Shown piece after piece: positions 9,136 to 17,793 of a stretch of 64,000 bases of DNA. Both the position numbers and the translations under genes were made by a program. The notes under the pieces were generated by a model that did no database searches, was not told where the DNA came from, and saw nothing but the letters and a program-made list of their open reading frames with translations. Positions within the stretch are counted from its first letter, which is position 1. Each line of letters starts with the position of its first letter. This DNA comes from Saccharomycopsis phalli (lineage: Eukaryota > Ascomycota > Saccharomycetes > Ascoideales > Saccharomycopsidaceae), in the NCBI GenBank assembly GCA_020342235.1, contig CP073215.1, forward strand, positions 1,240,001-1,304,000, read 5' to 3'.

Positions 9136-9509
9136 GTCGGGCGTGTCGATGATTTACTGGGCCATGGGACGCTTGTTCACTATGAATGTGGAGGTAGGAG
9201 CGACGCAATTATCATGATACTAAGCACTTTTGACTTGTAACTATGCTATATGGCGTAATGACTACGCCATTATACCATTACGCCATTATACCATTACGCC
9301 ATTATACCATTACACCATTATACCATTACACCATTACAACGCCATTTTATGGTAGCATATAACGGTGCTAATACTACAATTCTCTATCCAGCCACGCTAT
9401 TCTCATAAGACATTGGCCTCGTGCGTTGATTAAATTGGACTCTACATCTTACAGGTTTTCATTATAATACAATAATTCTATTCAAGGTCTATTAGTCTAG
9501 TAGGGTCTA
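9136..9509. other. Intergenic region with simple repeat
   Basis: 3' flanks of two convergent genes, the SPOUT gene (+) and the GPI protein (-). Apart from the 8-bp tandem array at 9265-9338 no gene, tRNA or motif is visible. Confidence 0.6.
9265..9338. repeat. 8-bp tandem repeat (NNCCATTA)
   Basis: About nine units of an 8-bp motif alternate as CGCCATTA and TACCATTA (then CACCATTA), giving a 16-bp higher-order unit repeated about four times. It sits between two convergent gene ends. Confidence 0.85.
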
Positions 9510-10280
9510 TTAAATTACGGCAATCATGGCCAATCCAAGCAACGGACCAGCAATCTGTAAGCTGCCTGCCATGTTATGGAAAGCAGTTCCGTTGGTTGAG
9601 TTGTTTGCGCCAGTAAAGATGGCAACAGGGGTTGTAGTTGGTACACTAGCTGGTGGAGCTGGTGTGGCTGGAGCTGGTGGTGGGGATACTGGAGCTGAGG
9701 CTGGAGGAGCTGAGGCTGGAGGAGCTGAGGCTGGAGGAGCTGGAGGAGCTGGAGCTGGAGGAGCTGGAGGAGCTGGAGCTGGAGGAGCTGGAGGAGCTGG
9801 AGCTGGAGGAGCTGGAGCTGGAGGAGCTGGAGGAGCTGGAGGAGCTGGGATTGGTGTGGCAGGTGCAGTAGAGTTTTGGAGTCTGATGGCACTAATGACA
9901 TTAGAAGTATTGGCTGGTGGAGCTGGGGCTGGTGCTGGTGGAGTTGAAGCTGGAGGTGCTGGTGCTGGTGTTGCTGGTGTTGCTGGTGTTGCTGGTGTTG
10001 CTGGTGCTGGAGTTTCTGGAGTTGCAGTCAATGGACAGTAAATAGTAGTATGTGTAACAACACTTTCAGAAGTGACAGTCTTGACAATAAATCCAGTAGA
10101 CTGGACAATGTGCGAACAGGCATTGTTGGAGCAGGAAGTCACAGTGACAACAGCAGTTTGTACATGCTCAACGACCGAAGTCTGTGTTTTAAGAGGAACA
10201 GTATTGTTACCAACAGTCCCATTGGTGTTGGCAGAGACAGTAGCGGCAAAGGTAGCGAGGACAACGGCTGAGAACTTCAT
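9510..10280 (-). CDS. GPI-anchored cell-wall mannoprotein with Pro/Ala repeats
   Basis: 256 residues. A signal peptide spans 1-17 (..FAATVSA). Residues about 40-84 form a Cys-containing domain (TVTSCSNNACSHIV .. TTIYCPLTA) typical of Sed1/Pga-type fungal wall proteins. Residues 85-215 are almost only Pro and Ala with some Ser/Thr, coded by short tandem repeats (PAPPAPPA units). The C-terminus (NNSTNGTAFHNMAGSL then a hydrophobic tail to AMIAVI) is a GPI-attachment signal. The Pro/Ala block probably acts as an extended spacer. The antisense frames are Gly/Ala or Leu/Glu shadows. I do not recognise a specific orthologue. Confidence 0.8.
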   Translation of the reverse strand: MKFSAVVLATFAATVSANTNGTVGNNTVPLKTQTSVVEHVQTAVVTVTSCSNNACSHIVQSTGFIVKTVTSESVVTHTTIYCPLTATPETPAPATPATPATPATPAPAPPASTPPAPAPAPPANTSNVISAIRLQNSTAPATPIPAPPAPPAPPAPAPPAPAPPAPPAPAPPAPPAPAPPAPPASAPPASAPPASAPVSPPPAPATPAPPASVPTTTPVAIFTGANNSTNGTAFHNMAGSLQIAGPLLGLAMIAVI

Positions 10281-11508
10281 GATGATGGACTTCTACAGGA
10301 AAACCTTGTCAATTTAAATTGATTTGGAGCTGTTTCATGGCGTGTGCCCTATTTCATTGAGGATAATGTCTACGCGGTTTCAAAAGTTCAATTACCAAAA
10401 AGCGTGCAGAATAGCCACGGTTGGGGAGGAATACATGCGTAGAAACGCAGTCTGAATTTATGGAAACCGTCCTAAGTCGTGGTTCCTACGGGTCTAGATT
10501 TTAGAGGAGAAATCCACACAAAGGATACTCTGTTCCTGCTTGAGTTTCGTCCACCTGAGACATGCCTACGAGACGCAGTACAATGGAGATGCAACAATAG
10601 GCTTGGTGAAACGTCTTGAGATGGAACCATAGGGTAATGGCGGTGCATTGTAGCAGTGTAGCAGATGCAAAATTATTGGGAAACGGCTACATTAATATCT
10701 CATGAGTAACAGCATTCGTGGCTAGCGTAATAATATTTTGTAGCAAAGTGAATGGTAAAATTTTGAGCAAGACAAATTTTACAAATGGCCCAACACCATT
10801 CTGCTGCGGAGTTGTCAACTCCATTTACGACAAACGCAAATCCCAAATACGGACACTTTATACGACTTTTACTGTCGTTTTTGGATACTACAAGAAGCTG
10901 GATTAGGACAAGGGTTTTTTGTAAGTGAAGCAGGAAATTTCCCTTGAACCTTTTTGTAGACTTTAAAAATGTTTGTGAGTTTCGATGTGTATGTAAGCCG
11001 GTATTAAATCGGCAGACTAGCTGATTTATTGGTTATGCCCATTAAATTGACGTATGAGGATTCTCCAGTGAACAAGAAACACGATAGCCAATGATTACTC
11101 CCATGTATTCACACTCCCCATTGGTTATTATAATCTTTATCCAAGACTATAACTATACTAGGCACCCAGAGGAGATTTATACTTTGCCATCCACAACTAA
11201 GCACGGCTATGTAGTCGTCGAAGGAAAACTCTGCGACAGAGATATAAACTTTCAACTAGAGCTTGTGAATATGTAAAATAATGGGCATTTGGAGGGGCAA
11301 TAAACTTTTGCCCCATTGGTTATGATCAAGACTAGTTTTCTTCTTTGTAAAAAAGCCTTTACAGGTAAATTACATGGACAATCTCTCAAAGATGCGTAAA
11401 TTAATAAAACGCCTACCTATCATCACTAGATAAATAAATAATTAAAAATATATTTATAATATCACATGGCTGGAACAATACTTGATGAGTGCCGCTCCTC
11501 GGAGCAGT
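10281..11508. other. 1.2-kb intergenic region, divergent promoters
   Basis: Shared upstream region of the GPI protein (-) and NBP35 (+). It contains two short open frames of about 60 codons near 10718 and 11091, with no start context, no recognisable motif and no codon bias, which I do not call genes. No tRNA or repeat is visible. The right end (11400-11470) is very AT-rich. Confidence 0.5.
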
Positions 11509-11517
11509 GTCACGTGA
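11509..11517. promoter_or_regulatory. Cbf1-type E-box upstream of NBP35
   Basis: GTCACGTGA, about 40 bp before the NBP35 ATG. This is the consensus of the bHLH factor Cbf1, which in several yeasts also controls respiratory and iron-sulfur genes. Binding here is inferred. Confidence 0.45.
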
Positions 11518-11553
11518 AGGAGATACGAAAATTGAGATGATTATTAATGTATC

Positions 11554-12486
11554 ATGGTTGTGCTAAAGGCAGAGGAACCTGAAAACTGTCCTGGGCCAGA
11601 ATCCGAGCAAGCGGGCAAGCTCGATTCTTGCCAGGGCTGTGCTAATCAGAGTATTTGCGAGCTGTTGCCCAAAGGACCAGACCCAGACATTCCTACAATC
11701 CAGGATAATTTGTCGCAGATTGAGCACAAGATCCTCATCTTGTCTGGCAAAGGAGGCGTTGGCAAGTCGACGTTCACGACGATGCTCTCATGGGCATTGG
11801 CTTCGTATGATGAGCTTGAAATCGGGGTCATGGACTTGGATATTTGCGGTCCTTCGTTACCCAAGATGCTTGGTGCCGAGAATGAGATGATCCACCAGTC
11901 AAACTCCGGGTGGTCGCCCGTGTATGTAGATGACAACTTGGGGCTTGTGTCGGTGCAGTTTATGCTCCCCGACAAGGACTCTGCGATCATCTGGCGCGGA
12001 AGTAAGAAGAATAACTTGATCAAGAGCTTCTTGAAGGAGGTCAACTGGGGTCCGTTGAACTACCTCTTGGTGGATACGCCGCCGGGGACATCTGACGAGC
12101 ACTTGACCATTAACAATTACCTATCACAGACGAAAGGAGGCATTGACGGAGCGATTCTCATTACCACTCCACAGGAAGTATCGCTCTTGGACGTGCGCAA
12201 GGAAATCAATTTCTGCCTCAAGGCCGGAATCAAGATCATCGGGCTCATTGAGAACATGAGCGGGTTTGTGTGTCCAAACTGCAAGGGCCAGTCGACGATC
12301 TTCAAGCCAACCACAGGCGGTGGGAGGGCGTTGGCCAAGGAGTTTGGCATTGAGTTTCTCGGGTCTATCCCGTTGGATCCGCGAATTGCCAAGGCCTGCG
12401 ACCAGGGGGAGTGTTTCTTGGACATGTATGAAGACTCTCCTGCTACTGAAGCGATACTAGACATTGTGGGCAAACTAAGGACATAG
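11554..12486 (+). CDS. NBP35: Cytosolic Fe-S scaffold ATPase NBP35
   Basis: 310 residues. Nbp35 with Cfd1 forms the scaffold of the cytosolic iron-sulfur assembly pathway. The N-terminal ferredoxin-like motif C12-x13-C26-x2-C29-x5-C35 that separates Nbp35 from Cfd1 is complete. A deviant Walker A (GKGGVGKS) begins at residue 65, followed by DLDICGPSLP and the Walker B-like VDTPPGTSDEH. The bridging-cluster CPNC motif is at residues 240-243. An in-frame CTG lies in ICE[CTG]LPKGPDPD, where S. cerevisiae Nbp35 has Ser, which supports CTG-Ser decoding. The stop is 7 bp from the minisatellite that separates it from GCN5. Confidence 0.96.
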   Translation: MVVLKAEEPENCPGPESEQAGKLDSCQGCANQSICELLPKGPDPDIPTIQDNLSQIEHKILILSGKGGVGKSTFTTMLSWALASYDELEIGVMDLDICGPSLPKMLGAENEMIHQSNSGWSPVYVDDNLGLVSVQFMLPDKDSAIIWRGSKKNNLIKSFLKEVNWGPLNYLLVDTPPGTSDEHLTINNYLSQTKGGIDGAILITTPQEVSLLDVRKEINFCLKAGIKIIGLIENMSGFVCPNCKGQSTIFKPTTGGGRALAKEFGIEFLGSIPLDPRIAKACDQGECFLDMYEDSPATEAILDIVGKLRT

Positions 12487-12493
12487 ATTAATA

Positions 12494-12763
12494 TGTATAC
12501 TATTCCACGTACTTGTATACTATTCCGGTACTTGTATACTATTCCACGTACTTGTATACTATTCCGGTACTTGTATACTATTCCAGTACTTGTATATTAT
12601 TCCAGTACTTGTATACTATTCCACGTACTTGTATACTATTCCAGTACCTGTATATTATTCCAGTACTTGTATATTATTCCAGTACTTGTATACTATTCCA
12701 GTACTTGTATACTATTCCAGTACTTGCATACTATTCCAGTACCTGTATACTATTCCACGTACT
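12494..12763. repeat. 14-unit 19/20-bp minisatellite between NBP35 and GCN5
   Basis: Fourteen head-to-tail units of TGTATACTATTCC(A)GTACT. Ten are 19 bp and four are 20 bp (..CCACGTACT). Variants CCGGT, CCAGT, TATATT and TGCAT are scattered. It fills the space between two convergent genes, and the last unit contains the GCN5 stop codon (..YVE stop). It is rich in TATAC, a yeast polyadenylation efficiency-like element, so it may serve as a bidirectional terminator (inference). Confidence 0.95.
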
Positions 12764-14255
12764 TTGCATACTCCTGCAATTCCTTGACCTTGGTCACAAA
12801 GTACTTCTCCAACTTATTTGCATTCTTGTAGTATGGCGTGCTCTTGTCGTTGTACTGCCGCGAGTTTGAAAACACCAACCGACAGTCGTAGACAAAGTCC
12901 TCAAAGTTTTCGTACTTGTCATTCTCAATCTTGTTCTCAATCGTCTCCAAGTCCATTGGCTCCTTGATCTGCACATAATAGTCTGGCACATCGGTTTTGC
13001 TCACCGGCACTCTAAATGGCCAACTCGACGGATGGTTCTGCAAATCAAGCAAGATCTGTTTCATAACCGGGTAGTGCTGGCCCGTCTCCTTCTTCCGCGC
13101 AATCTCCTCCATCTCCGACGTCCACCCGCTCTCCTTGATCCCCGGAATGTCCATCGGATCGATCTTGTACCCTTCTGGATGGTCCTTAAACACCTTGAGC
13201 CCTGGTCGCACCACGTTCGATTTTGTAATCGCCTTTATCTTCTTGCTCACGGCTATCTTCTGTAGTAGTAGGATCTTCGAGCTGTCCAAGTACCGGATCT
13301 TGGGTAGCATGGTACACTGCAATAACGTCGCTCCCTCATAGTCCTTGATATAACCTCGCCACACAGAAGGAGACAATGTGATCTCTTCGCTGAAGCCCTG
13401 CTTCTTGAAATACCCAATTGCATAGTTGTCCGCATACGTGAGAAAGTACTTGATCTTCGTCGTCGCTAGCACAAAGTCCTTCAAATGGTTCATCAAATGC
13501 GCCCCATATCCCCGGACCTGCTCGGTGGAACTGATGGCACAAAAAACAATCTCAGCAAAGCCCCGGCTCTCAAACGGCCGGTACGCAATGCCACCAACAA
13601 CCTTCATGGGCTTTCGTACTACCGCAACAGACACATGGGTCCGGTCATACACCAATCGCGAAATATACTCGCCAGGCATCTTGGGTAATTGCTTCTGGAA
13701 AATGTTCTTGAGCCCCGTCAAAATTATCATATTGTCCCGCGTATTGTCGTTGTTAACCACGCGAAACGTGATTTTGTTCTCCTTCTCTTCAATCACCGAC
13801 GGCCGCTCCTTGAATGAATACTGCTCCCCTTCAAACTCAAACGTCATTAGTCGCTTCTTCTCTTCCTCATCCTCGGCCTCGTTCGCTTCTTCCTCGGCCT
13901 CCTCTTCCTCTTCTTCTTCTTCTTCCTCTTCTTCGTCTTCTTCTTCGTCCTCGTCCTCGTCACGTGCTGTCGCCTTTAGTTTGTCGTCATTCTCCTCCTT
14001 CACCCCAGGCTTTTCCTCCTCGTCTTCTTCTTCATCTTCTTCATCTTCTTCATCCTCTTCGTCTTCTTCATCCTCTTCTTCATCTTCTTCTTCATCTTCC
14101 TCGTCCTCTTCTTCCTCGTCCATTTCCTCATCCTCATCTTCTTCTACATCACGCTTCAGTCCTTTTTTGGTCCCATTGGCCCCGCCAGAATGCTTCGGCC
14201 GCTTCGTCAAAGGAGCACCTTCAATAACATCTCCTTCTCTCTTTACCACGGCCAT
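12750..14255 (-). CDS. GCN5: SAGA histone acetyltransferase GCN5
   Basis: 501 residues against 439 in S. cerevisiae. Residues about 18-35 hold a KRPKHS-type NLS. Residues 36-135 are an unusually long run of Asp/Glu. The GNAT domain follows: catalytic Glu in [10 protein letters not shown], acetyl-CoA loop [11 protein letters not shown], and [19 protein letters not shown]. The C-terminal bromodomain ([18 protein letters not shown] .. [20 protein letters not shown]) keeps the acetyl-lysine Asn region. It acetylates histone H3 as part of SAGA/ADA; SPT20 of the same complex lies at 32.5 kb. The extra length is entirely the acidic tract, coded by GAA/GAG/GAT-type triplet repeats. The last two codons and the stop are supplied by the minisatellite. 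Confidence 0.97.
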   Translation of the reverse strand: MAVVKREGDVIEGAPLTKRPKHSGGANGTKKGLKRDVEEDEDEEMDEEEEDEEDEEEDEEEDEEDEEDEEDEEDEEEDEEEKPGVKEENDDKLKATARDEDEDEEEDEEEEEEEEEEEEAEEEANEAEDEEEKKRLMTFEFEGEQYSFKERPSVIEEKENKITFRVVNNDNTRDNMIILTGLKNIFQKQLPKMPGEYISRLVYDRTHVSVAVVRKPMKVVGGIAYRPFESRGFAEIVFCAISSTEQVRGYGAHLMNHLKDFVLATTKIKYFLTYADNYAIGYFKKQGFSEEITLSPSVWRGYIKDYEGATLLQCTMLPKIRYLDSSKILLLQKIAVSKKIKAITKSNVVRPGLKVFKDHPEGYKIDPMDIPGIKESGWTSEMEEIARKKETGQHYPVMKQILLDLQNHPSSWPFRVPVSKTDVPDYYVQIKEPMDLETIENKIENDKYENFEDFVYDCRLVFSNSRQYNDKSTPYYKNANKLEKYFVTKVKELQEYAKYVE

Positions 14256-14542
14256 TGCTAAACACTAAAACGCGCCTGTGAAATTTAGCTGTCAGGCAGG
14301 GTAATGACAACATTGATGTATGCAGAATCTACAAGTAATCAATCATTCATGTTTTGCTACCATATTACCGTCTATATTCAATGCATAAAAATGGTCTCTC
14401 GATAAAGTACAGCCAGCAACACATGTTGCCCATACGTAGGCCTAGTGTACACTTCGCTTCTGATCCTTCCTATGCTAATTTCGCGTAAAGTTTTATTTTT
14501 TTTGTTGGTTTTTGCGTCGTCTTCTGCTTGAACTCGATTCGT

Positions 14543-15505
14543 TTAATAGATCTTCTTTTTCTCGTCAATTGACAACTCACCGGCACCTGTGCTGACAATC
14601 AAAAGCAATCCACCGACAATAGACAAGGTTTGGAAAAATTCATATCTCAAGAAATCTCTTTGTGGGTCCTTGTAACCATAAGCCCAGAAGTAGTTGACAG
14701 AGATGTTGTAAGCAGAGAGCAAAAAGCCTAAGACAACAGCTGAAAACTTGGTCTTGAATCCTACGACAATGGACAAGCAAGCAAGGGATCCAATGAAAAT
14801 GATACAGAATTTTCCAAAAGTCCAGGAAGACGAGAAGGTAAATCCAATAAACAACAACACCAACATGATTCTGCCGGCCAAAAGGAAATATCTCTTGTTG
14901 TCCTTCGAGTCGACCATTGGCAAACCGGCAATCGATCTTCTGTCCTTAACAATCGAGTCAGAGAACGCCAACAACAAGCCACCAATGACAGAGAATGATC
15001 TCAAGAGGAAAGAACCCTCGGTAAATAAACCGTAAAACAAGCCTTGGGAAACAACAACACCAATCAAGACACAAGTGGAAATGTCTGGTCTCTTGCGGCC
15101 AATTAACATGGAGGAGGCAATGATCATGACAACGACGTTAAGAAAAAGAAATAACACGACGATAAAGTACGGAATGTGTCTGTAGTTCCACAAGTAAAAA
15201 ACTTGGTCGGACCATTGAGAAACAATTCTGATGGCATCTTCGTAAAAAGTGGCAACCATCAAAAAGCGCCCAATTGCTGGAACGTATGGCTTAACTGGTC
15301 CCGAGTAAGCGTCGACGAATTCTTCAACTTTGGTACTGTAGAGCTCAAACTTTTCCTTGAAGGACTTGGCCAACTGTTCATTATTCGAAGACCCCTGACT
15401 GTTATTGTTGAATTGGTACTGTGGTTGGTAGTTGTAGTTTTGTTGGAACCCACCTTGCTGAAACAGAGGGTTGTTCGATTGAGGTCTGAATTGAGGAGCT
15501 GACAT
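14543..15505 (-). CDS. ERV29: COPII cargo receptor ERV29 (SURF4 family)
   Basis: 320 residues. Erv29 is the ER-Golgi receptor that packs soluble secretory proteins into COPII vesicles. The N-terminal 45 residues are Gln/Asn-rich and cytosolic. From about residue 75 the SURF4 signature appears (PAIGRFLMVATFYEDAIRI, WSDQVFYL) and then about seven hydrophobic segments. The C-terminus KKIY is a KKxx ER-retrieval signal. The start ATG at 15505 gives a family-like length (310 in S. cerevisiae). The 287 bp between it and GCN5 hold nothing else that I can see. Confidence 0.95.
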   Translation of the reverse strand: MSAPQFRPQSNNPLFQQGGFQQNYNYQPQYQFNNNSQGSSNNEQLAKSFKEKFELYSTKVEEFVDAYSGPVKPYVPAIGRFLMVATFYEDAIRIVSQWSDQVFYLWNYRHIPYFIVVLFLFLNVVVMIIASSMLIGRKRPDISTCVLIGVVVSQGLFYGLFTEGSFLLRSFSVIGGLLLAFSDSIVKDRRSIAGLPMVDSKDNKRYFLLAGRIMLVLLFIGFTFSSSWTFGKFCIIFIGSLACLSIVVGFKTKFSAVVLGFLLSAYNISVNYFWAYGYKDPQRDFLRYEFFQTLSIVGGLLLIVSTGAGELSIDEKKKIY

Positions 15506-16211
15506 GTCGCTGCTTTGGATAATTTGCGGATTTGCGAGTGTAAATAAATCAAGTTCTGGCTATAGCTGTTGCTGGCCACAAGACAATTTGTTTGCTTATA
15601 TACCTCAGCCAAGTGCCAGAACATCAAAATGCAACCTGGGTGTTACCCTGCAGAACTTGTCTAAGGATACTGGAATTCATGTGGATATACCACCGAAGAT
15701 CCGTTAAGCGGCTGCCGCTCAGTGGCACTACGGAATTACCAATGTATAGTCGCAGCACCAATGAACTTGGAACTATGTACTTTTTCCCTGGAATGTAGAA
15801 GGGCACACGGATACACCATGGATTTTATGCCTGATACGTAACTGGATGATTAGAAATGCACATGTTCTTGCCTCGTACAAGGCGCCCCATGGATTTTATC
15901 CCTAGGATATTTTTACTTGCCACGAGGCACTTTATGGACTTTGTATTTTTAGATTTCTTTGGCCTGGCAATGTCATCATGTATGGCCCATATCTTTACGT
16001 GGTAACTCCAAGGAATGCCAATCCTGCAAATAAAAAAGAAATCTGGCCAGATCACCGGATGTGACACTTTGAAATAATGGACTATATAATGCTTAATTGG
16101 TTTATGACATGTCGTATTGGTGGCTTATTGTGCCGTTACTGAATCGAGGATAATGCCACGGTTGCAATTAAATTACGCCTGAGACACTGTATGTTGGTTG
16201 GAATTGTCGCA
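15506..16211. other. Left part of the 2.75-kb gene desert
   Basis: Promoter of ERV29 and non-coding DNA. Two copies of CCATGGATTTTAT (about 15817 and 15888) and a weaker third (CTTTATGGACTTTG, about 15931) suggest an old short tandem duplication of about 74 bp. There is no supported gene, tRNA or ncRNA; small open frames here lack any signature. Confidence 0.4.
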
Positions 16212-16226
16212 CATGGCTAAAGTTAA
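16212..16226. repeat. 15-bp direct repeat, left copy (possible target-site duplication)
   Basis: CATGGCTAAAGTTAA, identical to 16695-16709. The two copies bracket the SINE-like element. Confidence 0.7.
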
Positions 16227-16694
16227 GTAAGATAAGTATATTTAGTTCTGTATTTAGCTATATATTGTCTCCGGAAACACGGTGATTCGACAGATATATT
16301 TTCACTCAGGAACATCCTGAGGCAGCATTCTATTGAAGAAAACCCTTTATAACCCTAAACGGTTATATGGGCTGAAAAACTTCAATGGGAGCAGTGTTGT
16401 TAGTGGTTTAACGTGACTGGCTATTGGTTATGCGAGAAGCCTGGCCATCCTTCGGCTAAATGCCGGCGCTATCCGGCCGCTGAATCTCGTGACGATGGGC
16501 GCACGACTCGTCGGGGTCGTTCATTGCTCGTTTGCGAGACTTCCTTGTATTGCCCTTCTGAGGCGTAGTGTGCTCTTTCTGGAGACTTTCTTGAGTATTG
16601 GGGCGGTTTGGTGGGGCTCGAACCCGGTAACTACCTCATGATGCGCCCTCCATAAGGCATGAGGTGTTTTCCATTCGGCCAAACCTCCTGCCCC
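16227..16694 (-). mobile_element. SINE-like element with tRNA-derived head
   Basis: On the minus strand a Pol III promoter begins 13 nt after the right 15-bp repeat: A box TGGCCGAATGG (16681-16671) and B box GGTTCGAGCCC (16624-16614). The head can pair as GGTTTGG (16685-16679) with CCAAACC (16611-16605), around an 8-bp perfect hairpin ACCTCATG/CATGAGGT and a GGG-TTCGAG-CCC arm, but it lacks a D-stem, so it is not a working tRNA. A GC-rich body of about 370 bp follows to the left repeat. Head position, box spacing and a 15-bp duplication at both ends are what a tRNA-type SINE would show. There is no poly-A tail, no second copy in the window, and a retroelement-like peptide lies antisense in the body, so the call is tentative. 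Confidence 0.45.
16400..16480 (+). pseudogene. Fossil of a retroelement Gag-type zinc knuckle
   Basis: One short stretch reads CEKPGHPSAKC, the core of a CCHC nucleocapsid-type zinc knuckle as found in Gag of LTR retrotransposons and in some LINE proteins. It is an old, broken fragment with no recognisable partner domains; the family cannot be fixed. It lies inside the SINE-like element on the opposite strand. A chance match is possible. Confidence 0.35.
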
Positions 16695-16709
16695 CATGGC
16701 TAAAGTTAA
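16695..16709. repeat. 15-bp direct repeat, right copy
   Basis: CATGGCTAAAGTTAA, identical to 16212-16226 and directly beside the tRNA-like head. Confidence 0.7.
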
Positions 16710-17291
16710 AAAGCATATACTACATGGCAAGCTGCAAGGCGCACAAGATGTAATTAAATAAAACAAGGCTAGATAGATGTGATTGTGATTGTATTGACGT
16801 ATGTAACCTTCTCCTACGAAGCGTATAAATGGCATTGAAAATAGGTGGAGGAATTAACCAGAGCCAAAATGTATATAGTACGACTTGGAGAGAATCCGCA
16901 AATTACAATTGTAACATTTTGGAAATTCAAATGCAACTTAGTCCAATTACTTTTTATAATGTAATTTATAATCAACCTCGTCAATATCAATAAGATTGTC
17001 TCTTAATAAATAGCAAGCACAGCTGTAATAAAAAGATGATTTGCCCTGGCCTTGTTCAATAATTACCGTTTGTTTGATTTCCTTGGAGGATCGGGGCTTT
17101 TCGTTTCAGTTGTTAGTTGTCTTCTGGTTTGTTCTCTTTCCTTATATAGAGGTGTACCAGTTGATGCACCTCCGATTCACTGGCCTTCTTTTCAAGTACA
17201 ACCAACCAGACCCGAATAGGTTACCGACACAATGGAAATTTTAGTACTTGTAGTAGAATGAAAATGAATTTACGACTTTATGCCACTGAAG

Positions 17292-17324
17292 CAACTCATC
17301 ATCAGTCAAACTGATGATGAGTTG
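17292..17324. repeat. Perfect 15-bp inverted repeat (hairpin)
   Basis: CAACTCATCATCAGT, a 3-nt CAA loop, then ACTGATGATGAGTTG. The arms match without a mismatch. No gene end is close enough for an obvious terminator role. Confidence 0.85.
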
Positions 17325-17698
17325 ATGATTGTAGGTGAGGTTCATAGTTTACAAAATGTTGTAATCTACTTGACCCGAGTAACAAGAATATTCAATGCTT
17401 ACTTTTAACGTAGTTGAATTTGGAATTTTTAATTATAATAATATGATGCCGTGAAAATCGTTGTAAACAACAGTATTCTACATTGGTTTGGACTAATTTA
17501 CAGATACCCTACCACTAATTCTATTATTTAATAGTAGACCAGCACATGATTAATTCACTTTATTACTGTAGCGGTTTATTATGATGGAAATATTATTAAC
17601 ATAATGAATGAACATAATTTGAAATGCTTTGTGTAATAGTTGTGTGTTTACAAGATGAATAGGATATTGGCATAACCTTATGAGTATCAAGAAATAAA

Positions 17699-17793
17699 TT
17701 GAATATCTAGAAATGAATTGAATATCTAAATATAAATTGAATATCTAAAAATAAATTGAATATCTAAAAATAAATTGAATATCTAGAAGTAAG
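17699..17793. repeat. 19-bp tandem repeat, five units
   Basis: Units of TTGAATATCTAAAAATAAA with small changes; a decayed unit precedes and another follows. Very AT-rich. Confidence 0.85.

Noticed and set aside
9526-10041. Gly/Ala-rich plus-strand frame
   Set aside because: Antisense shadow of the Pro/Ala repeat in the GPI protein.
10718-11276. Two small genes of about 60 codons in the 1.2-kb gap
   Set aside because: No signature, no codon bias and the first lacks an ATG start.
12494-12763. CRISPR array
   Set aside because: Units are directly adjacent without spacers, and this is a eukaryotic genome; it is a minisatellite.
12493-12869. Three overlapping hydrophobic open frames (YTIPVLVYY-type repeats)
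   Set aside because: They are translations of the 19/20-bp minisatellite in all three frames.
13426-14268. 280-codon plus-strand frame rich in Ser
   Set aside because: Antisense shadow of the GCN5 acidic tract.
16605-16685. Functional tRNA gene on the minus strand
   Set aside because: A and B boxes and a 7-bp closing stem are present, but no D-stem, no proper 5-bp T-stem and no acceptable anticodon arm can be formed. Better seen as a tRNA-derived head.
16521-16835. 104-codon open frame on the minus strand
   Set aside because: It runs through the tRNA-like head and shows no protein signature; the GFEP-type text comes from the B box.
17292-17340. Box C/D snoRNA
   Set aside because: TGATGA is present, but no properly placed CTGA box D with terminal stem was found.
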